64,000 nt of DNA from Cubamyces lactineus (Eukaryota > Basidiomycota > Agaricomycetes > Polyporales > Polyporaceae): contig JACDTU010000031.1 of assembly GCA_022376465.1 (NCBI GenBank), positions 62,001-126,000 on the forward strand, read 5' to 3'. A model generated the notes under the pieces. That model worked only from the letters and a program-made list of their open reading frames with translations, searched no databases and was not told where the DNA came from. Every line of letters begins with the position of its first letter. The stretch's first letter is position 1. The translations under genes and the position numbers were made by a program. Of the stretch, positions 11,321 through 22,802 are shown piece by piece.

Positions 11321-11902
11321 AGCTCACCAATTACAATGTAATTTTTCTTCCAATTTTGTTCGCTTCAAACATGTACGAAAGTTGCTGCGCTTAATATGGC
11401 TATGTCACTCCGGTCGGCTTATCTACCACCTCATGGTCCATATGATTCTAGGACGGCTGAAGGCCCGGGAGATCAGTGGCCTTCCAACGTCGATGCCCTG
11501 GAGATCACTGGTGGATCATGACGTGTTCTACTCAGCTATGGTTGTATTCATTCTTTTCGGTGCATATTCCTTACCACGGCATGCATCGAGCCTATCGCGA
11601 ATCTTAAGCCACACTCGCCGTCGGCCGTCCGATGTCGCGCCACAGACGCGTCGCTAGATCACGTGATCGCGTCGCGTCGACAAAGGCCAAGACTTGGACT
11701 GTGTCCATCGTCACGCTAGGAAGACTTGCCCGTGATCCCATCTATCCACATAAATACGTGCAAGTACATAAGATACAGAGAATACCCGCGCTAGTCTGTG
11801 AACATGATGCTGCGTTCGGTGAGGACCTTGTCATGCCTGGTAGTAACGGGGGCAGTCTCATGAGCCTATCACTAGACGTTAAGCCACAAGATCTAGGGAG
11901 GC
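11321..11902. other. intergenic between convergent genes
   Basis: AT-rich just after 11320 (3' UTR-like). No gene supported. Confidence 0.5.
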
Positions 11903-14568
11903 TCACCGTGTCTTCATATGATGCGCGAGATATGCAACATCCCTCTTCATCTTCCTAACATACCGTTGTCTGTCCTCCCTGACCATGTAGTGGCATGAGG
12001 CGCACGTCGGCTTGCGCCGGTCCGACTCCAACTTCGCCGCCACTTCCGCTGCAGTGGTAGCGGGGACATCGTAGTCAGGAAACGCAGCCTGTTCTCCGCC
12101 TTCTAGGAGCTTGAGACATGAGTTTGGGCCACTCATGACGTGATTGTCGATAAGTCGGGTCGTCGGAGGGTAGCCGCGAGGCCTGCAAAAGAATTTTGTA
12201 GAGATGGTCAGCGTAAGGCCGCATGCCTTGGTACGTAGAACACACGCACAAAGAGTCCGACATATATTGATACCAGCCTTGCTCGTCGTGGACATGCGAA
12301 ATCTGAGAGTATGTCAGGAATTTAACGGAGAGACGTCGCCGGTGGCCCGAACGTACCAAAGTTCCCCAGCCGCTCTCCCTTGGGGGTTGGAGCTGTGGGC
12401 TCCTGCACAAGCACACCAATCGCCCCTGTCGAGCCAAATCGTCGAGCAACGCAAACGGTGTGTCCTCAGGAAGGCCGAACGTGTCGAGTGCACGCTTGGC
12501 AAGCGAAGGCCCATATGGCATCGCGCAGACCCAGGGACGCGGCTCTGGCCACTCGGAGCGCCTCCGACGTCGATCGAATATCTCTTTGATAGGCCATCCG
12601 TCGTTCCACTTCAGCTCTGGATGTTCCGTGCGCCAATGAAGACAGATCTGTGACGCGGAGGCGGCGATCTGGAGCGGGCATCGGTGGCAGACGAAGAGCG
12701 ATGTCGCCTTGGCGAGCTCCGCGTCGACTTGCTCCATCTCGAGGTGTGGCATGGGCTGCGCGTCGCGGGGGTGTACCCTGCAGTGCTCGCGGTGCAGCAT
12801 CTCCACGAGATCGCGTTTGATTTGATAAATAGAATCGAGGACCTCAGTGGCAAGCCTCGCATCGATAGCGGCCACTCGGTCAAAGGTGACCCGCGGGAAG
12901 CCCCCATCCGACGAGGCAAGCTCGACGATGCAGGGCAAGCGACAGGCATCGGTCCAGTTGGGAGCGAAGTCGCGCAAGTGTTGCGGAACTACGGCGTGGA
13001 CGAATTCCTCATAGATCGGGCGGAACTCTACATAGCGTTCCTTGAGGCGCGCTTCAAATTCGGCCTGACGATCATCTTCATGCTTCTGCTTGATGAGGGC
13101 CTCCAGCTTCGGCCGCGCAGCCTTCCAAACTACGTTGTTATCAGTAAATGTTGCGAAAGAGGGGTGACGTGTGCGCACTTCGATCTGTGAGCCTCCTTGG
13201 CTGGTCAAGGATCTTCTTCCAGGCGTCATTGTCTGGGTAGTCTGCCCCACTGTACCCTAGCGCCTCCAGTTTGCGTAGCATCCTGCCGTGGATGCGCATT
13301 GAGTGTGGGAATTCATCAGATACGACCCTTGAACTAATGCAACTCACGCCTCCTTGCGATCTTTACGTGCTTCGTCTTCGTCAGCCCACTTCTGCCTATA
13401 CGTCTTGGACAGCCATCGTAACACAGATATACCGTGCTATGCGCGTGGTCAATGCTCTAGAACGCTTAAAACAGTTGAATGCTTACCAATTGCTTCTCGT
13501 CAACATATGCACGGCGCCCTGCGATAAATGCCTGCTGTTCCTCGGGTGTCTGTAGTGACTGGTATGTCGCAATGACGGCCTTGACTTCCGGAACATAAAA
13601 CGTGTGGTATATACAGTTGTTCGTCGCACCGCCCCCTGTAGTACAACAGGTCTCGACATCAGTAGGAGGCAGCACGACACTGAGATCTAGGAACGTACGG
13701 CCCGGGTTGTTGTCATGAAGTGGTGGGTAGTAGTAGACAACGGAGGCCAGCAGCGTAGGCAGGGTTTTCTCAACGAACTCTGTTGAGAGCCTCTTCGATC
13801 TTAAGGCCAGCTCGTTACCTGGCTTGAAGCTGGGTACAGTCAGTATATGGTAAGCGCGACGCACTATTGTACACTTACTTGGTCTTGAAACAAGGCGCAC
13901 ACAACCGGAGGATGTGAGTGAAATCCGTATTCGTCGACCGCTCGATACCGCATGCCTAGATTCACTGAATGAGTAGTAGATTCACCGCCACAAGGAGTGT
14001 ACGCACGAAACAGTAGTGATCAAAGAGCGCGGCAGCGTATCGGGGTGAGGAAATGTATGGCGGACAAGGTGGAATCTGTGGGTCTACATTCCTGAAGGCA
14101 GCATCCCAGAGATAACGCGCTCGCCTCGTCATCAGCATTGAACGAAAGTGTTTGGAAGAGCGGGACAAGCGGATCAGGTCGATGGGCTCCAAATGTGAGA
14201 GGATCTAAGCGAGCAATTCACCCTCAGCGTCGCATGCGTACATGCCAGTGTGATGCGCCTCAGCCTACATACCTCGAGAAAGATGTCCAGCGGCATATCC
14301 ATCAGGTCCGCGAGGCGACCGGCGCGCATACGAATGACCTTGGGCTTCTTCTCCTTCTTTACTGGCACATATCCAGGCTTCCACGACATCTTTTCCTCTT
14401 TCCACTCAGCCTGGCCTGCTCGGCTGTGCCAGTGACTCGCCGGCCGCGGCTTGAGTCCGATGCTGATAGCAACATAGCCTAGTTTTCCGTGTTCGCGTCA
14501 GCACCAGATGAGCTCAATTTGCAAGAGTATGTCTCACCAGGAATATCGGTAGAATGATGGGAAGACAT
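11903..14568 (-). CDS. F-box protein with zinc-binding C-terminal modules (tandem paralogue B)
   Basis: The start is ATG 14568-14566 (MSSHHSTDIPG), then an intron to YVAISIGLKPRP, mirroring paralogue A. F-box: LADLMDMPLDIFLEV, then DLIRLSRSSKHFRSMLMTRR...RYLWDAAFRNV and YAAALFDHYCF. A CGIERSTNTDF...LRLCAPC element follows near 13870-13960. The long exon 12075-13250 has the VCHRCP...HWRTEH finger. The end is TCASC...YLAHHMKTR*. DNA of A and B is strikingly alike over 6770-7200 and 12530-12960, so the duplication is recent or homogenised. Probably an SCF substrate receptor; the substrate is unknown. Inner splice sites are only partly checked. Confidence 0.78.
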
Positions 14569-15427
14569 GTTAGCAACAGGGTGAGGCAGAAATACCGGGG
14601 TAGGTTGAGGCCCGATGACGCCCTCTCGCGTCAAGATATACCGTTCATACTGGCATATAAAGGTCAAGTCCCTTTGGCTGTCGACAGAAGATGCTTTGCT
14701 GGACCATGAGACGAAAGCTTGTGCAAAGCAGACGGACCTGGGCCCGCTCTGGGCAGTTATGCTTTACATCCGCATATACCCTCATATCGACGTGGGTCAA
14801 GCCAAGACGATGTCCCTTGACAGCAACACCTTGTATCGATGCTAAACATCAAGAGTCTATGTTTTCAGTACCGCGGTTTGTGTTATGTTGCGAGGTTCAA
14901 TGAGCCGGCGTAAACTTGGATGAAGAGCGGCGTGGATAAAGCGCTCGAGTTCACATAACGCCCATAGTCTTCGTCGGGAGATGCCGAAGCGTGCCTGCGA
15001 ATGGTCGTATATGTGCGAGGCTAGCCTTGCCCTTGACAGCCCAGGCTCAGTCAGCATGGAAGAATTGACCTAGGCACTTGGTCATCATGTCAATCGCTCT
15101 ACATGCCTGGCAGTTCCTTGGCCTCGGCGTTGAATGTAGCCTATCCAACGGTGAAAAGGATCCGCTCTACTCTCCGACTCATGAACGAACAAACGGAGAT
15201 GCTACTAACTCTCAGGCCTGATTGCGTTCCTTTGTTACGCACTCGCTCATCAAGGACTTGTTACACAGACGCACCATCACAATTGCGCTCAAGCTACACG
15301 GTAAACGCCACAATCGCGTCGAGGATCACGTGGTCGCGTCGTACCTTGAGATACTCTGGCCAGGGCCGTCTAGTAGTCGTTCAGGCGTATCCTCGAAGAT
15401 ATACGAGACTTTGTGCTCACCATATGA
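14569..15427. other. intergenic
   Basis: No frame here shows a family motif. Probably the promoter of F-box B and the 3' region of the DUF7704 gene. Confidence 0.5.
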
Positions 15428-15925
15428 TCACTCTCCTTTGACACCCTTCTGCGCGCCTGCTAGCCCTACGCCCCAGAGGAACGAGCTCCGCATCGTCGCG
15501 CCGGCGTACACGAACCCTACACTCCCCCATTCCATCGCATTCCACTTCCAGAGGTACAGGAAGACTTCCGCAAAGCCTTTCTCCTGCGCCAGAGGCACCA
15601 TCGTCGCAAGGTGTCCCAGGTCTGCAATCAGGAGGCAGAAGAGCAGACGGCGCCAGGTACGGAGGGACGCCGTGGAAGAGAGGACGAGATGCTCGTTCAA
15701 CGCGAAGAGCAGGTATAGATTTGAGAGCTGGTAGAGGGATATGAGCGCCGGCGTGCTAGGGCTTTGCGCGAGCTTCTCGAGGGCCGGAGAGGAGGCTAGG
15801 TAGGTGAGGTACTCGCTGGGCTTGATTCCTGCGTAGAACGCGCCTACGATGGCGGAGATGGGCTCGATGTAGAGAAAGAAGAACTGATATGCAAGAGGGA
15901 TCGATGATAATGTATTTGAAGTCAT
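15428..15925 (-). CDS. DUF7704 family membrane protein
   Basis: Single exon, 165 residues from ATG 15925-15923 (MTSNTLSSIPLAYQ). A longer reading from 16000 would add 25 unlikely residues. About four hydrophobic helices: YQFFFLYIEPISAIVGAFYAG, SLYQLSNLYLLFALNEHLVL, LLFCLLIADLGHLATMVPLA, and a Trp-rich last one (LWKWNAMEWGSVGF). This order, with IEP in helix 1 and the ADLGH motif, matches the small membrane proteins known as DUF7704 in Basidiomycota. The biochemical role is unknown. Confidence 0.8.
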   Translation of the reverse strand: MTSNTLSSIPLAYQFFFLYIEPISAIVGAFYAGIKPSEYLTYLASSPALEKLAQSPSTPALISLYQLSNLYLLFALNEHLVLSSTASLRTWRRLLFCLLIADLGHLATMVPLAQEKGFAEVFLYLWKWNAMEWGSVGFVYAGATMRSSFLWGVGLAGAQKGVKGE

Positions 15926-16395
15926 TTCAAGACTCAGTAGGCAAGTCCTGGGGCAGTAGGTCAAGGTAGCTGGTCTAGTACGAGGAGCAACGAGACTCAC
16001 ACGCTCTCTCCCGTCGCAGCAATCGCAGCCAATCTCAGCACGTGACAGACGCGTTCAGACGCGTCGGTGCAGGGCCACTGCGCTCGGCACTGCGGGAAAC
16101 CGTGCAATTCAAGACCACAGACCGTAAGGTAGATACGAGGACCATGTATAATTTCGTGATTATATGCTAACTATCCGAGTAGGCCAACTAGTATAATTTA
16201 CGCCGAGTCCAAGTGATCGTAGAATGTACAGATGGTGAACGCAGTGTGTGTCGAAAGCAATCAAGTGACGCAAGATTATAAAATACAAGATATGTGGAAT
16301 GCAGCAACATCTAAGTGATCGGGCTGATGTTAGCGTGTTGCGGGCGAACGATTCAGCGGCAGTGAAGCTCTCACCTCCTCGGACTACTTTGCACT
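15926..16395. other. intergenic
   Basis: AT-rich in 16140-16300. Nothing specific recognised. Confidence 0.5.
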
Positions 16396-17598
16396 TCAAC
16401 GCAATTTGCGCAGCTCGGACAGGATCTCGGAGAAATCCTTCTCTGTCCACCGCTTTCCGCTCTTCTCGCGCACCCACTTGCGGCTGAACCGCCGCTTTGT
16501 CCGAGCAGCGGCTTTCTTCGAAACGACCTCCACCTGCACGTCTACCGTGACCTCTTTCGAAGCGCGCCGACAGGGCTTGATCGGTGACGGGGCGCAGTCG
16601 GCATCCGGGAACAACGCGAGCATCGCCGCGCGCGACTCGCCCCGCGTCGGTAGCTCCTCCGTCTCAGAGTCGGAAGAGCACTCCATGAGGAGAACGACAT
16701 CCCGATCATCCTCAGGCGCGCAGCCAGAAATAGAGAACCCAGGGGTGTGCCGCCCCGTGTGCGCTCGCGTCGACTTGGAAATCGATTGTGCGTCCTTGGG
16801 AGGAAGCGGTGGAGGGATCTCCTCCACGAAACCGAGGTCTTTCATCCGACGACATAGCTCGTCTTCGCGTCGCCTCCGCAGCTCGCGCGGGCCGGGGAAG
16901 TTGAACGCGATCGGGGACAAGGGTGTGAGCTCGAGGGTGATCTGAGGGGCGCTTCCCGACGTCTTGCGGGCTGTTCTTGGAATATCGACCTGAATCGACG
17001 GTCGTCCCACAGCCTTGTCTGACGGCGCAACGACGGCCTTCGGCGCGCGCGAAGGCGTAGGGGCAGGCGCAGTAGCGGAGACATCCGCTTTGGGCACCTT
17101 CGCCGATTGGGGTGGAGATGAAGAGGGTGCGACGGGCGGTGGCGCCGGCGCAGTTGGTGGCGTAGGCAGAGACGTCGATCGATGAGGGGGCAAAATTTCC
17201 GAGTGTGACCGCTCGAGAGGGGGACGGGGAAGAGGCCGTGGAGTCAGGAATGTCCGTACATGTTGCGGTGTGCTTGGGGGCGTAGGTAAAGGCCTTGGCA
17301 ATGGCCGACACGTGCTGTATGATGGAGGGCATGACTCTGTAGAGAGCGAAGACCAGGACGGAGAGCGTGAAGGAGCTGCGTACGATGACGCCGCCGAGTC
17401 TGTGTAGCGTGTGCTTGCGGACGACGAAGAGCTCGAATTTGAAGAGGACGAGGTGGAGGGACGGGAGGATCCGCGCAAGTCGGTCCCGGCATCACGGAAG
17501 GCGTTCGTAGAAGAATGATGCCTCGACGTTGGAACGATATCAGAAGTATGCACATGTTGAACAATGACGGACTGTGGGGAAAGAGAAGGCGAGGCCAT
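16396..17598 (-). CDS. Ser/Pro-rich protein with conserved basic C-terminus
   Basis: Uninterrupted frame of 400 residues. The first two thirds are low complexity: Ser tract at about residues 45-65, Pro-rich stretches (PPPVAPSSSPP, RPLPRPLPTPP), likely disordered. A short helical, charged block lies near residues 235-265 (GPRELRRRREDELCRRMKDL). The last 40 residues are strongly basic and ordered-looking (RKWVREKSGKRWTEKDFSEI, then LSELRKLR*). I recall a KRWTE-type end as conserved in basidiomycete hypothetical proteins. No catalytic motif. The conserved tail may bind a partner or nucleic acid (inference). Confidence 0.72.
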   Translation of the reverse strand: MASPSLSPQSVIVQHVHTSDIVPTSRHHSSTNAFRDAGTDLRGSSRPSTSSSSNSSSSSSASTRYTDSAASSYAAPSRSPSWSSLSTESCPPSYSTCRPLPRPLPTPPSTPQHVRTFLTPRPLPRPPLERSHSEILPPHRSTSLPTPPTAPAPPPVAPSSSPPQSAKVPKADVSATAPAPTPSRAPKAVVAPSDKAVGRPSIQVDIPRTARKTSGSAPQITLELTPLSPIAFNFPGPRELRRRREDELCRRMKDLGFVEEIPPPLPPKDAQSISKSTRAHTGRHTPGFSISGCAPEDDRDVVLLMECSSDSETEELPTRGESRAAMLALFPDADCAPSPIKPCRRASKEVTVDVQVEVVSKKAAARTKRRFSRKWVREKSGKRWTEKDFSEILSELRKLR

Positions 17599-19735
17599 TG
17601 CGCCGCTGGGCGCAGATGGGCGGTAAAGGGGAGAAGAAATGAGAAGGAGGAATAGGCGGGCGGGCGTGGCAGGCGCGGTGTTTTATGGCGAGGAGCTGGA
17701 GTGGGAGGTCGTGACGAGGTTCGACACGCGAACGGGGTCGAAACGCCATGGCCTCGAGCCGGCGGCGGGTGCTGGTAGGTCGCTCGCGTGAGTCGCGTCG
17801 CAAGTGCGCGAGTGGCCGACTGCCCACTGCTCCTCTGGCCCGTTGATGGCTTGTCGCGTCCAGTCGACGGTTGCCTATTCCAGACAGCGTTCCTCTCCAG
17901 CCAGATCGAGATCTCCACTGACAATACCCGCCCCCATCATCTCTCCTTTGCCGTTTTACGTGTCTCTTCGTTTTGTCGACCAAGCCGCCGCAGAGGCTTT
18001 GATTGCGCCATTCGCGCCGGTTTCAACAGTCCCCTCCGCACGACGCTGTGCGTGCAAAGTGGCCCTTGTTGCCCTCGGCCCCGTTTGACACCAGTCTCTA
18101 CAGGCATAATCCGGACATCACCGTCGCTGAATCACCCATCTCAAACCCGACGGCGGTGACGACGCCGACCATGACGGTGGCCTCGACGTGACGAGGCCGA
18201 GGGCGGGCCTCCAAGCCTTGAGAATTCGAACGGCCTTCCTGCTCGAGCTCACGGTCTTCGACTCGACGTTGCGGCCAAGGCACGCTTGCCGCGCAGTATC
18301 ACTGACGGGGCCCGACAAAATGGTGACCATCCCAATTCTAACTATCGCTTCCGACTGGGATCATTCCGTCGTGAGGCCCTTGGGAGCGGCGCAGGAAACT
18401 GGTGTCTCTCGGCGTACGCACGAGCTTGGCCTTCCCAGTCTCCAATGTCGAGGAAGTGCAGACCTGTTTGCTCGCTCACAGTCGTCTCTTCATACCTCTG
18501 ACTTTAATGCACGCGCCAGCCTGTGGGCCCGACTCTGTGTTTGCAACGTTCGGGAATCTTCCTTCGTCCTAGCGAGCCCGCGGGCTGTGATCCTTGAGGA
18601 AATGATATGAAATACCTCTTAAGCGTACGATACGATGGTTCAGGCGTTCATGCAGCACAACTCCAGCGCGAAGAAGAGGCCACTGACCTTGCATACTACT
18701 TGCAAGGAAGTAAGAGTCCTTCAGGTGTGCCTTCTTCTTTGTTCTCTAAACGTTGATTTTGCTTGATGGGAATGATGGTTTAATATACTTTAGTGTAGGC
18801 CCCCGGCCGTTCCGCGTAGACAAACCTGTGCGTTGTTTTACCCAACGGGGCTTTGCGGTTGTTGAAAGCCCGCGCTACTAACCAGATTAGCCTCAGAAAT
18901 GATGCTCGAATCTGTGCTCTTCTGTGCATTTGCTGCTGGATCGATGCTTGTTCACACTACGGCCTCGACGTTGACGTTATAGCGAGAGAAGCTCAGCAGC
19001 CATTGGGCGAATATTCACCTGAAAACAATTATGTCAACTTATGTGAACATGCTGCGCGGCTCCGAACCTCGTGTGACGGTGAGCTCGTCGCACGAGACCG
19101 CTCTCGCCAGGGCGCCGGCGAAGATTGGCGGAATCGCAGCAGTTATACCTACTGTTGGAATGTTTCCGTCGGGGAAGCGCCCAATGACCATTGTTGTGTC
19201 CAGATATTGAGCGGCCTCAGGAGCGAGGCCGTAGGTTCAAGCTGCTGAACAAGTCATATGAAGATGGAGGTTTAGAGCGGCTGCCTGAGCCCGACAAACC
19301 TGCTCAGTGCTGAGACGAAAAAAACTCATGACTCTGTGGAGAGATCCAGGGATGTCGCTTATGGACATCCACATCAAGGGTGCGGGGTAAGTGGCCTGCG
19401 ATTTGGAGATGCAAATTGAAGGGTCGATGGGATATACACATGGCATTCGCACCTTCGGATACATTTACAGTACAGTACGTTCCCGCGCCGACGATGTACG
19501 GGCGAGGCGCGCTCCATTGCCCCGTTTCATGCCGCTCCTCGCTGTGCCCGCCTGTCATCGTCGCCTTCGACCTTGGCCTCAGCTTTGATGTCAACGCCCA
19601 CGCGTATTTGACTGCCTATTGAGATATGGCCCGGGTATATCGTGCTGAACAAACAGCCAGACTCATTCAGCCGCCGGCGGTCAAGATTACGACTTCACCG
19701 CCCCAGGAGAAACGTATGCGATGGACCGGATGAGC
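17599..19735. other. long stretch without a supported gene
   Basis: About 2.1 kb. 17600-18000 looks like the GC-rich promoter and 5' leader of the minus gene at 17598. Farther right, only short frames exist. One plus frame from ATG 18899 begins with a hydrophobic, signal-like stretch (VLFCAFAAGSMLV) but meets TAG at 18983, then stays open to TGA 19208. I cannot tie it to a family. Confidence 0.4.
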
Positions 19736-21434
19736 TCAAGCGCTACCGCCCGGAATGGCGGAGGCAGCGCCAGCGTCGGGTACAAACCCGCGAGGCATGG
19801 CAGCACCTTGAGGAGGCGCGACACGTGCGCGGAACTCGTTCGCCATGTCAATCATGCGGACCCATTGCACGTCTTCATGGGTGTTGACCCATTCGATGAA
19901 GCGTTCCTGTGATGGGCGCGCTCCGTGGTCAAGAGAAGGAACAGTATCTTGGTATAGAAAGTATACCTACCAGCATAAGAAGGACGTGCGGCCGGCTAAC
20001 ACAAGGATGTGAGACTGCTGGCACGGGCTTGGGACGAGGATGCGATCGCCGGACTTACCCGCTCACGTCTGGATGGATGGTGATTGGGAAGATGAAGTTT
20101 TCCTCCTCTCGATAGAGGTATGTGAACATGTCCTTCCACAGTTGCTCGACGTCCCGTGTATTAACCTAGTACACAAACGTAGTTAGAACGATCGCCAACT
20201 CGGGCAGTGACTCGGCGGCCATGGTGCCTACCCATCCGTGAGAGTTTGGGCTGGCTTTGATGAACCTAGCAGGCCGTTTGTCATCAGAATAAGGAACCGC
20301 TCTTTTTGGTGACGTAGTTCAAACGTCCGTGAAAGATACACACATCATTGGGGGTAAATCATCAAGGTACCTGTCGACGGAGTTCAGAGCCGCTCGTGCC
20401 GAGCAACAACAACTCAAGCGTCGCTTACCAGTTTGCAGGAATCTCTACGAGGCCGGTCTCTTTGCCGCGCTGAAGTGGTTTCATCCACGTCTGTGCTTTC
20501 GCTTGGTAGTCGATTTTGGTCCATGAATCCTGATCGCGCAGGTAGTACGCCTGCGAGCTAGCCAGAAGAAGGCGAAAGCGTCTTCATCATGCGCTGGGCG
20601 CTCGCACGCGGGGAGCAACTTACTCGTGAGCCATGTTCGAGTGATCTATCATCGTGAAAGATTAACGACTTCGCTCTGTCGCTAGGTCTCTGAGAGCGAG
20701 ACTAATCCAGACTAGCGTACCATATTCGATACCTTTGTCCAGGAGGAGCTGGGTCCCTTCCCTGCTCGTCTCCCACCACGGAGCCACACTGCCCTTGGGC
20801 GGTACGCCATTGTTGAACTTGGTGAGAAGATCGTAGGTATGGTCCAAGATGTCCTTCTGCTGCTCAACCGTCATTGATACAGGATTCTCATGCGAGTATC
20901 CGTGGAGGCCGCTATAGGGAGACTGTATGAGACCCTCCAGTGTCGCGTAGCCTAGGCTCTCAACTTACATCTCGTGCCCGGCATCCCTGACCGCAGCCAT
21001 CTGCTCGGGGAACGTCTCCAGACTATGGCCTAGGCAATATCGAGATCGGCATGAGAGGGCCCACAAGCGCGCATTCTGCTCAGATGATAGGTGGGCTTAC
21101 CTGGAATGAACCACGTTGTCTTGATGTTGTACTTCTTGAAGAGCTTCAACAGGCGCGGGACGCCGACTTCGCCTGCATATAGCCCCTAAGTTACGAGCGG
21201 TAAGGGACTCGGTCCGAAGTACCAGACGCGATACGACGTGCATATGTCAAAATGAAGGCAAACATGGACTCACGCGAGAAATGTCGAGCGGAGAATCTTC
21301 GCCTCCGTACGAGCCCAACCTACCTCAGCCGCTCAGTATGGTGGTACTCCGACGTGTTTGCAAGGAGTGTATACTGACCATCCTGCTACAGCGTCTACAT
21401 CCACGCCAAACCCGATGAGAATCTTGCGAGGCAT
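19736..21434 (-). CDS. polysaccharide deacetylase (NodB-like) family protein
   Basis: Metal-dependent amide hydrolase of the carbohydrate esterase 4-like fold. The start is ATG 21434-21432 with [19 protein letters not shown]; the paired Asp of GVDVD fits NodB motif 1. Successive exons give [35 protein letters not shown] (then WFIPG), [20 protein letters not shown], and HGYSHENP (the H-x3-H metal motif 2). The largest block, 20662-20874, has [10 protein letters not shown]. The ends are [16 protein letters not shown] and [18 protein letters not shown], stopping at IPGGSA*. The N-terminal layout is closest to the cytosolic PuuE/HpPgdA-like group and not to secreted chitin deacetylases. There is no signal peptide. 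Around ten short introns. The substrate is not certain. Confidence 0.85.
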
Positions 21435-22802
21435 TGCACCAGAGGTGTCGCGGCGTGTATGTGGTAAAGAGCGGTACTGCTGTCGAGAACTGGAACGAGA
21501 GCAGCGTGAGTGCTCGAGTCAGAGCTGCGTCGTCGAAGGCTGGGTCCGATATCGTGGTATCATTTAGCTTCAGGACGTGCTAACTCGATAGAAAGTCATG
21601 TCCAGGGACTAGTTTGGACTAGGAGCCCGCAACGGCACTCCGATGGCCCCGTCAAGATAAGCTTGTCCCAGGGCCCGAGAGCCCGGCCCGGCTGTTTCGA
21701 GGTATCGCGCTGCCTCGCGTTGATACTAAACCGAAAGAGCAGTACTCAGATCTAGGAGAACTCAGTGTCTTGATCCAATGTAAGGTATGAGTATGTTCAA
21801 TATTGATGACCGTACTCAATGTTGACGTTGCCAGAGTATTCGCTCAGCGTTAGCGATAATTATTCGATGCTGTGGGGTTGCACAAGCCACGTCCATACCA
21901 GCAAGCGTAGAAGGAGTCAATATCTTGGATGGATCAGTCTGCAAGCGTTGCACTATGATTCCATGGAGAGTTGCCAGTGAAGACGGAGGCCAAGTTGTCC
22001 CTCTATACTAGCGCCCGACTAGGGCCACGAACATTGAGCGCCAATTGACTTTAATTAAGGGTGCATAAGTACAGCTACGTTGGCAACTTGATTTCCTCCG
22101 CGAAGCTCAACGCAAGTCACTCGGCAGTATAGACTGAAGTGGGTATAATGCTGGTGAGAACATGCGTTCCATGCATGATTGTATCGCTCTAATCCCCCGT
22201 CTTCCGTACGGTCACCGATAGATTCAGGATCATGCCGTCAACTGGTTACTGCGGCAGCTACCACTGGCGAGTCCACGACAATGATATGCACGAGCACTAT
22301 CATATTTGCGACCTTAAGAGAACGGCAATGGTCGCTTCTCAAATTCGTGAGGGCAAGTGTGATAAGAAGATCCACAAACCCACGCGCACCGATAGGCACC
22401 GCGAGCGTTATCGGCCAGCGGCAACGAACCGCTCGGTTCTATCGTGGGTCGAACTATCCGTCCACCTGCCATACCTCGACTGACGGTCCCATGCTAATCC
22501 AGGCAAGCCTGCGCAGAAGCGCAGCGAAGCACTTCTCTTCGGGCACGCGAGCCCCAAGAGGCAGGTGCACAATCTCCAGAGATACCGCCCAGCTCAACGT
22601 AAACTATTCAAACGCCTGCGAAGATCGGGCACATCTGCTGATGCCACTGGGCCAGGCGATGAATAGCATGAAATCGAAATGGCAAGTGGCCCGCGGGCCC
22701 AGCGCCCGCTCGCATAAGGCTGCGCGTGGTGGGGGAACCCCGAGTCCTCCCCGGGCTTCTGTCTCTTCTCTCATCGCCTCTTGACTTCCTGCGCTTGCCA
22801 CC
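21435..22802. other. divergent intergenic region
   Basis: 1.37 kb between the deacetylase (minus) and the permease (plus). No gene supported; it should contain both promoters. The open frame 22179-22784 has no motif. Confidence 0.5.

Noticed and set aside
22179..22784. 201-residue plus frame before the permease
   Set aside because: Rich in Arg/Ser/Thr without a family motif; more likely noncoding.
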